A DNA stretch of 18,828 nucleotides. It comes from Helicobacteraceae bacterium. GTDB lineage: Bacteria; Campylobacterota; Campylobacteria; Campylobacterales; Sulfurimonadaceae. This document shows positions 6,839 to 15,238 of the stretch, piece after piece (within the stretch, counting starts at the first letter, position 1; the number at the start of each line of letters is the position of its first letter). The notes beneath the pieces are model-generated. The model was given only the letters and a program-made list of their open reading frames with translations, did no database searches and was not told the origin of the DNA. The DNA is taken from the NCBI GenBank assembly GCA_027061425.1, contig JALSUN010000106.1:1-18828 (forward strand), written 5' to 3'. The translations under genes were made by a program, and so were the position numbers.

Positions 6839-7105
6839 ATGGATATGATCAGCCAACTTTTACCGTTTGTATTTTTAATTGCGATTATGTATTTTATCAT
6901 TATTCGCCCACAGCAGCAACAAGCTAAAAAGCATGCAGAGATGTTAGAAAGTCTTAAAAAAGGCGAAAAGGTCGTTACTAATGGTGGCCTTATCGTTGTT
7001 ATTTATAAAGTTGAAGAGAATTTCTTCACTGTTAAGATGAACGACGATGTTATTGTTAAAATTACAAAAGATGCAATTGCACGAAAGTATGAGGATGAAG
7101 CTTAA
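6839..7105 (+). CDS. yajC: Preprotein translocase subunit YajC
   Basis: This is an 88-residue protein with one N-terminal membrane helix (LLPFVFLIAIMYFIIIRP, about 7-24) followed by QQQQAKKHAEML, LKKGEKVVTNGGLIVVI and a small basic/acidic beta domain ending NDDVIVKITKDAIARKYE. This is the complete YajC pattern. YajC associates with SecD and SecF at the SecYEG channel in the inner membrane. The gene has a strong ribosome binding site and its own promoter, and its 3' end overlaps the start of secD by 11 bases, so translation of the two is coupled. It opens the secretion operon. Confidence 0.95.
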   Translation: MDMISQLLPFVFLIAIMYFIIIRPQQQQAKKHAEMLESLKKGEKVVTNGGLIVVIYKVEENFFTVKMNDDVIVKITKDAIARKYEDEA

Positions 7106-8672
7106 TTTTCGTATTGTTATTTTTGCACTCGCCTTAGCTTTTGGCGTGTTCTTCTCTATGCCTTCTCTTTTAAACACAGAAAAAGGGGCTAAGATTACTT
7201 TAGGGCTTGATCTTCAAGGGGGACTGCACATGCTTTTAGGTGTCAAAACCGAAGAAGCGGTAGGCTCACGTATGAAGTCTATAGCAGCCAGTGTTAAGCA
7301 CTTTACAGATCATAATGATATTTTAATAGATGGTTTAAGTGCTAATGACGAAGAGGTGAAGTTTGCCATCTTAGATCCAGACGACACCCCTGCTATTGAT
7401 ACCTTTTTAAAAGAGATAGAAGGTGCTGAGATTAAACATAGTGGTGAAAACTATGCGATTTCACTTACACCGAAGTCTATAGAGGAGACTAAAAAGCAGG
7501 CAATTTCTCAAGCTATTGAGACGATTCGTAACCGTTTGGACCAGTTTGGTTTAGCTGAACCAACAGTGGCCCGTCAAGGTACTGACAAGATCTTGGTTGA
7601 ACTTCCTGGTATTAAAACACAAGAAGATGAACAGCGTGCGCGTGAGCTTATCTCTCGTGCGGCTAAGCTTGAACTGATCGCGGTTGATGAAGAACGTGCT
7701 ATGCGTGTTTATAACATGACAGATGCACAAGCAGCACAGTATGGGGATGTCATTTTAGAAGATAAAGAGAATCCTGAAGTAAAGTACTTGCTTAAAGAGA
7801 TCCCTATCTTAGATGGTGGCCTTTTGACTAATGCTACTGTTGCGTTTGATCAAAATAACCGACCTGTGATTAACTTCGCTTTGAACTCTGAAGGTGCCCA
7901 GATATTTGGAGACTTTACAGGAAAAAATGTGAACAAGCGTATGGCTATTGTTCTTGATGGAAAGGTCTACTCTGCACCTGTTATTAACGAACGTATAGGT
8001 GGTGGACATGTTCAGGTGAGTGGAAACTATACGGTTAATGAAGCTAATGACTTAGCTATTGCACTACGTTCAGGTGCACTACTTGCGCCTATCTATATGA
8101 TGGAAAAACGTTCAGTAGGGCCAAGTCTTGGTGCGGAAAGTATTCGTAACTCTATGATCGCACTTATTGGTGGTTTTGCATTGGTCTTTCTCTTTATGAT
8201 GTTCTACTATAAGATGGCTGGAGTGATCGCAAACATCGCTCTGGTCGCCAACTTGTTTCTCATCTTAGCAGTGATGGCTCTGTTTGGAGCGACATTGACG
8301 CTGCCGGGTATGGCGGGTATTGTATTGACGGTCGGTATGGCTGTTGATGCTAACGTAATCATCTCTGAGCGCATACGCGAGTTGCTGTATGAAGGAAAGT
8401 CCCTGCATAAAGCGATAGAAGAGGGTTATGCTAATGCAATGCGCGCTATTTTGGATGCAAACATCACGACCTTGATCGCGGCAGTAGTACTTTATGCGTA
8501 TGGTACAGGTGCGATCAAAGGTTTTGCGATCACGATCAGTATCGGTATTTTAGCTTCTATGTTAACTGCCATCTTAGGGACGCATGGTATTTATACATCG
8601 TTAGAGAGTAAGATCAACAAAAGTAAAAACCCAAGCTTCTGGTTTGGTATTAGTAAAAAGAGGTTAGGGTAA
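7095..8672 (+). CDS. secD: Protein translocase subunit SecD
   Basis: SecD uses the proton gradient with SecF to pull exported proteins through the Sec channel. From ATG 7095 it is 525 residues; an ATG at 7089 is an equally legal start, and longer versions from 7047 would add a non-homologous leader inside yajC. One N-terminal membrane helix (MKLNFRIVIFALALAFGVFF) precedes the conserved GLDLQGGLHMLLGV (37-50). A large periplasmic P1 region follows, with ETIRNRLDQFGLAEPTVARQG and a second subdomain with GRPVINFALNSEGA-type sequence. The C-terminal half has five membrane helices, including VGMAVDANVIISERIREL (from 413), a hallmark of SecD TM4. The gene ends in TAATG, sharing one base with the secF start. 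Confidence 0.96.
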   Translation: MKLNFRIVIFALALAFGVFFSMPSLLNTEKGAKITLGLDLQGGLHMLLGVKTEEAVGSRMKSIAASVKHFTDHNDILIDGLSANDEEVKFAILDPDDTPAIDTFLKEIEGAEIKHSGENYAISLTPKSIEETKKQAISQAIETIRNRLDQFGLAEPTVARQGTDKILVELPGIKTQEDEQRARELISRAAKLELIAVDEERAMRVYNMTDAQAAQYGDVILEDKENPEVKYLLKEIPILDGGLLTNATVAFDQNNRPVINFALNSEGAQIFGDFTGKNVNKRMAIVLDGKVYSAPVINERIGGGHVQVSGNYTVNEANDLAIALRSGALLAPIYMMEKRSVGPSLGAESIRNSMIALIGGFALVFLFMMFYYKMAGVIANIALVANLFLILAVMALFGATLTLPGMAGIVLTVGMAVDANVIISERIRELLYEGKSLHKAIEEGYANAMRAILDANITTLIAAVVLYAYGTGAIKGFAITISIGILASMLTAILGTHGIYTSLESKINKSKNPSFWFGISKKRLG

Positions 8673-9643
8673 TGGAGTTTTTTAAACAGACTAAGACCAT
8701 CGGTTTTATGGGCAAGTCGAAGATCGCGATGATCATCTCTATTGTTCTTGTCTTGAGCTCATACGGTCTACTTTTGACTAAGGGCCTAAACTTCGGTGTT
8801 GATTTTGCCGGTGGAACAATCGTTCAGGTTCAGTATACTAAAGCGGCACCTATTGATGAGATGCGTAAGCAACTGGCCTCTAATGAGATGTTTAAAGGTG
8901 CTTCGATCACTGAGTTTGGTTCTCCCGATGAGGTAATCATCCGTCTGAAGACAAGTTCTAAAGATATCTCTCAAGATGTGGGTGATGTGACGCGTGCAGC
9001 ACTTAAGGGTACGGGTGATTTTAAGATCCGTCGTGTTGATATTGTTGGACCTAAGGTAGGTAATGAGTTAAGAGAGAAGGGTGCGATGTCACTGCTTCTT
9101 GCGATGCTGGGTATTTTAATCTATGTCGCTTTTCGTTTTGAGTGGCGTTTTGCCGTCGCTTCGATCATTGCCTTGGTGCATGATGTTTCTATCGCGATGG
9201 GTGCCTTGGCCTTAACACAGATCGACGTAAACCTTGATGTTCTTGCAGCGCTGCTTACGATCTTGGGATATTCACTTAACGATACGATTATTGTATTTGA
9301 CCGTATTCGTGAGGGTATCTCAGACACAAAAAGCTCTAACCTCAGTGAGGTTATTGATGAGTCTGTGACAAAGACGCTGTCTCGTACTACATTGACCTCA
9401 CTGACCACGTTCTTTGTGGTCTTAACGCTCTTTATGTTTGGCGGAGAGATTATTCACTCCTTCGGTTTTACCCTTTTAGTGGGTGTGGTTGTGGGTACCT
9501 ACTCATCGATCTTTGTAGCATCGCCAATACTTCTGTGGTTAGGATTTGACATTAAAAACTACCACGGTAAGTTGGCTGAAAAAGCCAAACGAGATGCAGA
9601 AAAAGAGAAAATGCGTGCAGAGTTTGAACAAGGAACGATATAG
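8672..9643 (+). CDS. secF: Protein translocase subunit SecF
   Basis: This is a 323-residue inner-membrane partner of SecD. It has an N-terminal helix (about 15-34), LNFGVDFAGGTIVQV just after it, a short periplasmic domain, and a five-helix block with RRVDIVGPKVGNELREKG, AFRFEWRFAVASI and ILGYSLNDTIIVFDRIRE, the signature of SecF. SecD and SecF are separate proteins here, not fused. ATG 8672 overlaps the secD stop (TAATG), with AGGTTAGGG upstream as the ribosome binding site. The C-terminus is a basic cytoplasmic tail (KLAEKAKRDAEKEKMRAE). Confidence 0.96.
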   Translation: MEFFKQTKTIGFMGKSKIAMIISIVLVLSSYGLLLTKGLNFGVDFAGGTIVQVQYTKAAPIDEMRKQLASNEMFKGASITEFGSPDEVIIRLKTSSKDISQDVGDVTRAALKGTGDFKIRRVDIVGPKVGNELREKGAMSLLLAMLGILIYVAFRFEWRFAVASIIALVHDVSIAMGALALTQIDVNLDVLAALLTILGYSLNDTIIVFDRIREGISDTKSSNLSEVIDESVTKTLSRTTLTSLTTFFVVLTLFMFGGEIIHSFGFTLLVGVVVGTYSSIFVASPILLWLGFDIKNYHGKLAEKAKRDAEKEKMRAEFEQGTI

Positions 9644-9651
9644 TCGTTTTT

Positions 9652-9657
9652 TATAAT
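9652..9657 (+). promoter_or_regulatory. Possible internal promoter (-10 box) between secF and the small membrane protein
   Basis: TATAAT after a run of T, in the 32-base gap behind the secF stop. The predicted start near 9664 would give a ~12-base leader with AAAAAGGG at 9662-9669, so part of the Shine-Dalgarno would be at the very 5' end. Confidence 0.4.
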
Positions 9658-9675
9658 AGATAAAAAGGGTTCAAG

Positions 9676-10014
9676 ATGGATTGGGGAAAAGTAGTATACG
9701 TGTTTTTTACACTGATGTCATTGACATCGACAGCAGGATTTTTATATGAGCACACCTCTGTAGCACTCTTTGTGGCTGCAAGTTTGAATCTTGTCTCTAC
9801 CATTTTGAAGTTAGGGGTTAGAAACCTGCTTTCAGCAGAACTTTTAGCAAGTTCTCTAGTGGCAGACCTGCACCTAATCCCTGCCTTTATCTACCTTGAA
9901 ATTGTTGGAAATATGGAGTGGGCGATCGCCTTGGCCATAGGTGCTCTTTTGGCAAACATCTTCTCTATGGCTTTAGTCTTAGTGGAGAGTGCACGTACAA
10001 GAGAAGAGTACTAA
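9676..10014 (+). CDS. Small integral membrane protein of the secDF-leuS locus (DUF6394-like)
   Basis: This is a 112-residue, strongly hydrophobic protein with about four membrane helices: 5-22 (VYVFFTLMSLTSTAGFL), 28-47, 52-77 and 80-104, with a short polar end (SARTREEY). I recall a protein of this size in the same place between secF and leuS in other Campylobacterota (HP1548 in H. pylori), and I believe it matches the domain of unknown function DUF6394; this was not searched. No enzymatic motif is visible. AAAAAGGG lies upstream of ATG 9676. Its constant position suggests a role near the Sec machinery, but linkage alone does not prove that. A short hairpin with a T-rich tail follows the stop codon. 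Confidence 0.75.
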   Translation: MDWGKVVYVFFTLMSLTSTAGFLYEHTSVALFVAASLNLVSTILKLGVRNLLSAELLASSLVADLHLIPAFIYLEIVGNMEWAIALAIGALLANIFSMALVLVESARTREEY

Positions 10015-10018
10015 ACCA

Positions 10019-10045
10019 CCATCGTTAGATGGATTTTTAATTTTT
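10019..10045 (+). terminator. Probable intrinsic terminator of the yajC-secDF block
   Basis: Five bases after the stop codon, CCATC (10019-10023), loop GTTA and GATGG (10028-10032) form a 5-bp stem followed by ATTTTTAATTTTT. The stem is short, so termination may be partial. Confidence 0.5.
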
Positions 10046-10058
10046 GATTATAAATTTT

Positions 10059-10088
10059 ATGTGTTGCTGGCTTCTAGCCAAAACACAT
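10059..10088. other. Twelve-bp interrupted hairpin upstream of the leuS promoter
   Basis: ATGTGTT (10059-10065) pairs with AACACAT (10082-10088), and TGGCT (10068-10072) pairs with AGCCA (10076-10080), with a small asymmetric internal loop and a TCT apex. It lies between the terminator and the leuS -10 box and has no T-run, so it may be an operator, a 3'-end processing structure or a second terminator stem. Confidence 0.45.
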
Positions 10089-10118
10089 TGCTTATATAGT
10101 TAAAGATTAGCAATCAAA

Positions 10119-10124
10119 TATAAT
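10119..10124 (+). promoter_or_regulatory. -10 box of the leuS operon promoter
   Basis: TATAAT preceded by AATCAAA, 18 bases before ATG 10143. The predicted start near 10131 gives a leader of only ~12 bases, which includes CAAGG at 10131-10135 as a short ribosome binding site. There is no room for a leader-peptide attenuator. Confidence 0.6.
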
Positions 10125-10142
10125 ATATAGCAAGGTTCATTT

Positions 10143-12593
10143 ATGACATACAATCCATCAGAAATTGAAAAAAAATGGCAGGGGTTTTGGGAAGAAAACC
10201 GTAGTTTTGAGCCTGAAGAGAGTTTTGATAAAGATAAAAAGTACATCTTAAGTATGTTCCCTTTTCCAAGTGGTCGTCTTCATATGGGGCATGTTCGTAA
10301 CTACACTATAGGTGACTCATTTGCACGTTATTACCGACAGCAGGGTAAAAATGTTTTACACCCTATTGGTTGGGACAGTTTTGGTATGCCTGCTGAAAAT
10401 GCAGCGATAAAAAATGGTGCACACCCTAAAAAATGGACTTATGAAAACATTGACTACATGCGTAAAGAGCTCTCATCATTAGGTCTCTCTTTTTCAAAAG
10501 AGCGTGAGTTTGCAACCTCAGATCCACTTTATAGCAAGTTTGAACAAGCTTTTATCATAGATATGTTTGACAAAGGTCTTTTGTACCGCAAAAAGGCAGC
10601 ACTAAACTGGTGTCCCCATGACTTGACAGTTTTGGCAAATGAGCAGGTGGTTGATGGTTGTTGTTGGCGTTGTGACACGCCTATTGTCAAAAAAGAGATG
10701 AACCAGTACTATCTTAAGATCTCTGAGTATTCTGACGAACTTATAGATGATTTGAAACAGCTTGAAAAAGGATGGCCCAAGCAGGTACTGACCATGCAAG
10801 AGAATTGGATCGGGCGCTCTCATGGTCTAGAGTTTACACTTAATTTTGATGAACACTCTAAGTTGAAACTTCGTGAACAGTTTAGTGGATTTGATGTCTA
10901 TACGACACGTCCAGACACTATCTATGGTGTGACTTATACGGCGATTGCACCAGAGCATGAAATCGTCAATTATATGATAGCCAACAATATGCTCGACAAT
11001 AGAACAGCAGAAGCTATCGTAGCGATGAAAAATGCCAGTTCAATAGAGCGTCAAAAACATAAGCATGGTGTCTCTCTGGGTATTCATGTGAAACACCCTT
11101 TAACTGGTGATCTTATACCAGTATGGGTGGCTAATTTTGTCTTGATGGACTATGGTTCAGGTGCTGTAATGGCTGTTCCTGCTCATGATGAACGCGATTA
11201 TGAGTTTGCTACCAAGTATGAATTGCCTATAAAACCAGTGATCGCTTCTGAATCAGAGGGTATTGTTGAAGGTCGTGCTATGACTGAAAGTGGGATGCTT
11301 TTTAACTCTGGTAAGTTTAGTGAGATGAACTCTGTCACTGCACGTGGCGCGATTATAGAGCATTTTGAGGATGAAAAGTTAGGTCAGAAAGTGACCAACT
11401 ACCGTCTTAAAGATTGGGGTATCAGTCGCCAACGCTACTGGGGTGCACCGATACCATTTGTTCACTGTCCAGACTGTGGTATTGTGACTGAGAAAAAAGA
11501 GAACCTGCCGATAACACTTCCTGATGATGTTGAGATTACAGGTGAAGGTAACCCACTAGAACATCACCCTACATGGAAGCACTGTGCCTGCCCTAAATGT
11601 GGTGTAGATGCAATCCGTGAGACAGATACTATGGACACATTTGTACAGTCATCATGGTACTTTTTACGTTATACCGCTTCGTTAAAAACCCAACAAGAGA
11701 AGGGTTTTGACAAAGATGAGTTAAATTACTGGATGAATGTGGACCACTATATCGGCGGTATTGAACATGCTATTTTACACCTGCTTTACAGTCGATTTTT
11801 TACAAAAGTGATGAGAGACTTAGGGCACTTAGACTTTGATGAGCCTTTTGACAAACTGTTGACACAAGGTATGGTACTTAAAGATGGCGCGAAGATGAGT
11901 AAGTCTAAAGGTAACACTGTTGACCCTGATGCGCTTATAGAAAAATATGGAGCTGACACTGCCCGTCTCTTTATCTTGTTCGCAGCACCACCTACACAAG
12001 AGTTAGAGTGGAATGATAGTGCAGTTGAAGGTTCTTATAGGTTTTTGAAGCGTTTTGCAGAGCGTAGTTCTAACGCTAAAGCTACAAATACTTTGCCTGA
12101 GATAGACCATGCATCACTGAGTAAAGAAGAGAAGTTTGCACGTAAAAAAGTCTATGAAGCACTCCAACGTGCAGATGAAGTGTTTGAAGAACGTTACACT
12201 TTTAACACCATGATAGCAGGTGTTATGGAGGCGATGAACGCACTTAATGAACAAAAAAATGAAGATGTATGGACAGAAGGTTACTGGATCTTGGCCTCTA
12301 TATTAGAGCCTATCGTGCCACATATTACCTGGGAAGTCTCAACAACACTATTTGGCCGTCATAACCTTAAAAAAAATGTGGTTAAAGAAGAGGTCTTTAC
12401 TGTTGATGCAGTCACTTTAGGTGTTGCTGTTAACGGAAAGCGCCGTGCAGAGATAGAAGTCTCTCCTAGTGCCTCTAAAGATGAGATCTTAGTACTTGCA
12501 AAAGAGGCCCTTTCTAAGTGGATAGAGGGTAAAGAGATCGTCAAAGAGATCGTTGTTCCCAACAAACTTGTAAACATCGTTATTAAGGGATAA
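10143..12593 (+). CDS. leuS: Leucyl-tRNA synthetase
   Basis: This is an 816-residue class Ia synthetase that charges tRNA-Leu in the cytoplasm. The catalytic HIGH-type motif is HMGH (47-50) in FPFPSGRLHMGHVRNYT, and KMSKS is at 584-588. The CP1 editing domain is present, with TTRPDTIYG (254-262) and AHDERDYEF (from 347), so post-transfer editing should work. Two zinc-type knuckles are visible: GCCWRC early in the protein, and HCPDCG together with CACPKCG before TDTMDTFVQSSWYF. The length is slightly under E. coli LeuRS (860). The C-terminal domain ends VNIVIKG. It heads an operon: lptE starts two bases after the leuS stop codon (TAAAATG). Confidence 0.97.
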   Translation: MTYNPSEIEKKWQGFWEENRSFEPEESFDKDKKYILSMFPFPSGRLHMGHVRNYTIGDSFARYYRQQGKNVLHPIGWDSFGMPAENAAIKNGAHPKKWTYENIDYMRKELSSLGLSFSKEREFATSDPLYSKFEQAFIIDMFDKGLLYRKKAALNWCPHDLTVLANEQVVDGCCWRCDTPIVKKEMNQYYLKISEYSDELIDDLKQLEKGWPKQVLTMQENWIGRSHGLEFTLNFDEHSKLKLREQFSGFDVYTTRPDTIYGVTYTAIAPEHEIVNYMIANNMLDNRTAEAIVAMKNASSIERQKHKHGVSLGIHVKHPLTGDLIPVWVANFVLMDYGSGAVMAVPAHDERDYEFATKYELPIKPVIASESEGIVEGRAMTESGMLFNSGKFSEMNSVTARGAIIEHFEDEKLGQKVTNYRLKDWGISRQRYWGAPIPFVHCPDCGIVTEKKENLPITLPDDVEITGEGNPLEHHPTWKHCACPKCGVDAIRETDTMDTFVQSSWYFLRYTASLKTQQEKGFDKDELNYWMNVDHYIGGIEHAILHLLYSRFFTKVMRDLGHLDFDEPFDKLLTQGMVLKDGAKMSKSKGNTVDPDALIEKYGADTARLFILFAAPPTQELEWNDSAVEGSYRFLKRFAERSSNAKATNTLPEIDHASLSKEEKFARKKVYEALQRADEVFEERYTFNTMIAGVMEAMNALNEQKNEDVWTEGYWILASILEPIVPHITWEVSTTLFGRHNLKKNVVKEEVFTVDAVTLGVAVNGKRRAEIEVSPSASKDEILVLAKEALSKWIEGKEIVKEIVVPNKLVNIVIKG

Positions 12594-12594
12594 A

Positions 12595-13131
12595 ATGCCT
12601 GTGTTGAGTGCTCATACTATTAAAAAAAGTATCATAATTTTTGTACTGAGTGCTTTTGTGTTAACCCTTTCGAGTTGTGGCTATCTCCCAAGTTCTAAAG
12701 AGGCACGCAAAGTTCTAGGTGAAACGGTGTCAACCAAGGTTGTTATCTCTATGACAGACCCTGAAAATACAGTGGTGATAAAAGATGCCTTGGATGAAGC
12801 GGTCATACAACGTTTTCAGACCAACCTTAGACATGAAAAAGAGGCAAGTACCCATTTAGTGATACAATTAAGAAGTGTTGGTTTTAGGGCTTTGCAATAT
12901 GACAACAATGGTTATATTATCTCGTATCGAACGACTATTAATCTCTCTGTTGTCAGAAGTACTCAGAATTTTACTAAAACCTACAGGGCGGTTGGAAACT
13001 ATGACTTTGCCATTGATCCAAATGCTATTATTACAGACCAACAACGTTTTGAAGCTATTGAAAAGAGTGCACTCAAGGCTCTTGACAGTTTTGTTGCTCA
13101 GGTTGCTGCAGAAGGCAGCCGTAAACAGTGA
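12595..13131 (+). CDS. lptE: LptE-like LPS-assembly lipoprotein
   Basis: This is a 178-residue lipoprotein precursor. The signal peptide has basic KK at 10-11, a hydrophobic core and the lipobox LSSC with C28 as the acylated residue, giving a mature protein of 151 residues beginning CGYLPSSKEA. The CGY start and the short alpha/beta body (VVISMTDPENT, AVIQRF, HLVIQLRSVGF, GYIISYRTTINLSV, KTYRAVGNYDF) agree with the LptE family, which plugs the LptD barrel in the outer membrane. I recall an LptE-like gene at this place next to leuS and folC in H. pylori and C. jejuni. AAGGGA is in the leuS 3' end. The stop overlaps the folC GTG start by four bases (GTGA). LptD is not in the window. Confidence 0.82.
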   Translation: MPVLSAHTIKKSIIIFVLSAFVLTLSSCGYLPSSKEARKVLGETVSTKVVISMTDPENTVVIKDALDEAVIQRFQTNLRHEKEASTHLVIQLRSVGFRALQYDNNGYIISYRTTINLSVVRSTQNFTKTYRAVGNYDFAIDPNAIITDQQRFEAIEKSALKALDSFVAQVAAEGSRKQ

Positions 13132-14285
13132 TACGTCTTCAGGCTTTTTTAGAGGCAAAGCCTCTTTTTTATGATGAGATAGACTTAGAGCGTATGCCTA
13201 AGGTCTATCAACGTATAAAAGGTCTGCTCCCTAAGCCTAAAGTCATTCATATCGTGGGTACCAATGGTAAAGGCACAACTGGCCGTTTTTTAGCACAGGC
13301 ACTGTTGCAAAACGGTTTTGAAGTAGGACACTACACCTCTCCTCATATTATGCATTTTAATGAGCGTATCTGGCGCAATGGTGATAATGTTTCAGATGAT
13401 CTCTTAGAAGCAAAACATCAACAACTTCAAACTCTTTTAACACCTTTAGAACACGCGTCTCTTAGTTACTTTGAATACACCACATTTTTAGCCATGTTAG
13501 CCTTTGAAGGGTGTGACTATGTGGTTTTAGAAGCAGGTCTTGGAGGTGAATTTGACGCCACCAATGTTTTTGAGAAAACACTATCACTCTTCACCCCTGT
13601 AGATGAAGACCATCAATCCTTTTTAGGAGACAACTTAAACGCTATTGCCAGAACCAAGTTCCATTCAATGGAAAAATATGCGATTATTGGGCGTCAAAAA
13701 CATCAAGAGGTCTTTAATGTTTTCAGAGAAGTTGCAGAGGTGCATTCATGCCATACGTATACCATAGATGATTTTTTGTCAGAAGGTACTCTTAAAGAAG
13801 TTCATCAAGTTTCACAGAGATATAACCTTGTAGGGTATTTACAAGAGAATTTGACTTTAGCGTTGAGTGCTCTCAAATTTTTAGGTTATGAAGCTCATAT
13901 TGAGGACTTGGTCAAAGCACCTCTTTTTGGAAGATTAACACAGGTACTTCCTAATGTTCTGCTTGATGTGGGGCATAATGCATTGGCTGCGCAGACCATA
14001 GCCGATGTTTTAAAAGGTCAGAAATTTATATTGATCTATAACTCATATAGAGATAAAGACTATGCAAAAATCATAACACTTTTAAAACCTATTATCACGT
14101 ATGTAGCACTTATAAAAGTAGAAGATGTTCGAGCAGAACAAGAGGCTGTTTTAAAGAAAACCATAGAAGAGACAGGGCTACAAGTAAAAAATTTCGATAC
14201 AATTGAAGAGAACAAACAGTACCTGGTCTTTGGCTCTTTTAGTGTTGCCGAGGCTTTTTTACGCTACTTGGGGACTTTAAAGTAG
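13128..14285 (+). CDS. folC: Folylpolyglutamate/dihydrofolate synthase
   Basis: This is a 385-residue Mur-ligase-family enzyme that adds glutamate to folates and may also make dihydrofolate from dihydropteroate. Visible are the P-loop GTNGKGTTGRF (44-54), HYTSPHI (68-74), LEAGLGGEFDATN (134-146), a DEDH metal-site region (159-162), K177 in ARTKFHS where the family has its modified lysine, and LLDVGHNALA for the C-terminal domain. It starts with GTG 13128, overlapping the lptE stop. The next ATG (13194) would remove FLEAKPLFYDEIDLERMP, which I recognise as the family's usual N-terminus, so the GTG start is right. A perfect terminator-like hairpin lies within codons 8-15. Confidence 0.93.
   Translation: MIRLQAFLEAKPLFYDEIDLERMPKVYQRIKGLLPKPKVIHIVGTNGKGTTGRFLAQALLQNGFEVGHYTSPHIMHFNERIWRNGDNVSDDLLEAKHQQLQTLLTPLEHASLSYFEYTTFLAMLAFEGCDYVVLEAGLGGEFDATNVFEKTLSLFTPVDEDHQSFLGDNLNAIARTKFHSMEKYAIIGRQKHQEVFNVFREVAEVHSCHTYTIDDFLSEGTLKEVHQVSQRYNLVGYLQENLTLALSALKFLGYEAHIEDLVKAPLFGRLTQVLPNVLLDVGHNALAAQTIADVLKGQKFILIYNSYRDKDYAKIITLLKPIITYVALIKVEDVRAEQEAVLKKTIEETGLQVKNFDTIEENKQYLVFGSFSVAEAFLRYLGTLK
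13151..13170 (+). terminator. Terminator-like hairpin inside the folC 5' coding region
   Basis: AGAGGC (13151-13156), loop AAA, GCCTCT (13160-13165), and a run of six T (13165-13170). It starts 19 bases after the lptE stop. The shape is canonical for an intrinsic terminator, but it sits within translated folC codons, so it would act only when ribosomes do not cover it. Confidence 0.45.
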
Positions 14286-14302
14286 CGTTTATAGGAGTTG
14301 TG

Positions 14303-15202
14303 ATGGAACATAAAATCAACATTACCATAGAAGATGCCAAGGGTGTTAAAGAGTTCTCCTTTCATAAACGTGTGAAACATTTTGCTTTTTATACGATTAT
14401 ATTAATTATTATCGCTTTTGTTACAGGTACTTATGTCGTTTTTGAACTGACCAAAGAGTTAGGAAATATAGAGGCCAAAAAGAGTCTCTTAGAGGCACAA
14501 AACGGTGTGTTGGAAAAAACGATTAAAAATAAAGAGCATGAACTCGTTTTGTTAGATGAACGTCTTCTCTCTATCGAAGAGCTCATCGGTATGGACAGTG
14601 ACGAGGCGCTTCCTCTTACCAAACGTGTAGACGTGGCGCAGATGACCTCTAAAGAACGCAAACTCATTTTTGAGATCTTGCCTAATGGCTCTCCTATAGA
14701 GTATAAGGGTATCACCAGTAAGTTTGGTTACCGTAAACATCCGATTACTGGTAAACGAGAAAAACATAACGGTAGTGATATGCGTGCAAAAGTCTTTACT
14801 GAAGTGTATGCTACCGCCAATGGTGTTGTAGAGTATGCAGGCTACCACAGACGCAGTGGCTATGGAAGACTCATTATCATTGATAACTCTTATGGTTTTC
14901 GTACCTACTTCGCCCATCTTGGCAAGATCAATGTCAAACATGGCCAAGTTATCCAAAAAGGAGACCTCATAGGTCTTACAGGTAATACAGGACGAAGCAA
15001 TGGCCCTCATTTACATTATGAGATACGCTTTATGCAGCGTGCTCTCAATCCATTTTGGTTTATAAAATGGAACATGGGCAATTTTGAGCAGATTTTCTCT
15101 AAAGAGAAGCATGTCCCATGGAAGCCCCTGCTCAATCTTATTACAGACTGTTTAGAAACTGACCATATAGTTGACAGTGAAGAGGCAAATAGTACTAAAT
15201 AA
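14303..15202 (+). CDS. M23 (LytM) peptidoglycan endopeptidase, Csd1/Csd2-like
   Basis: From ATG 14303 this is 299 residues (a GTG at 14300 is also in frame, but AGGAG at 14293-14297 is better spaced for the ATG). A cytoplasmic N-terminus is followed by one membrane helix (about 27-48), a coiled-coil region (about 50-97) and a periplasmic M23 domain (about 125-245). All zinc and catalytic positions are present: HNGSD (H155, D159), YFAHL (H205) and HLH (236-238), so it should cut peptide crosslinks. H. pylori has csd1, ccmA and csd2 at the corresponding place between folC and mfd, and these set helical cell shape. Here only one M23 gene and no ccmA lie between folC and mfd. It follows folC with a 17-base gap. 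The C-terminal ~55 residues are an extension with WFIKW and a polar end. Confidence 0.88.
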   Translation: MEHKINITIEDAKGVKEFSFHKRVKHFAFYTIILIIIAFVTGTYVVFELTKELGNIEAKKSLLEAQNGVLEKTIKNKEHELVLLDERLLSIEELIGMDSDEALPLTKRVDVAQMTSKERKLIFEILPNGSPIEYKGITSKFGYRKHPITGKREKHNGSDMRAKVFTEVYATANGVVEYAGYHRRSGYGRLIIIDNSYGFRTYFAHLGKINVKHGQVIQKGDLIGLTGNTGRSNGPHLHYEIRFMQRALNPFWFIKWNMGNFEQIFSKEKHVPWKPLLNLITDCLETDHIVDSEEANSTK

Positions 15203-15238
15203 TATGTCTAAAAACAGTCTAAAACATTAAACCTTTGC

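Noticed and set aside
7047..7094. Extended secD N-terminus beginning inside yajC
   Set aside because: The added residues are a frame-shifted reading of yajC and do not resemble SecD; MKLNFRIVIF at 7095 begins the usual first membrane helix.
10059..10142. T-box or amino-acid-responsive riboswitch in front of leuS
   Set aside because: The -10 box at 10119 places the start point downstream of the hairpin and leaves a ~12-base leader; T-boxes are also not a feature of this phylum.
10602..10823. Open frames on the minus strand within leuS, secF, mfd and M23, and on the plus strand within lnt and cysK
   Set aside because: They are antisense or out-of-frame shadows of well-recognised genes, with no ribosome binding site or domain pattern.
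15207..15228. Short direct repeat TCTAAAA ... TCTAAAA before mfd
   Set aside because: A-rich and short; expected by chance in a low-GC gap.
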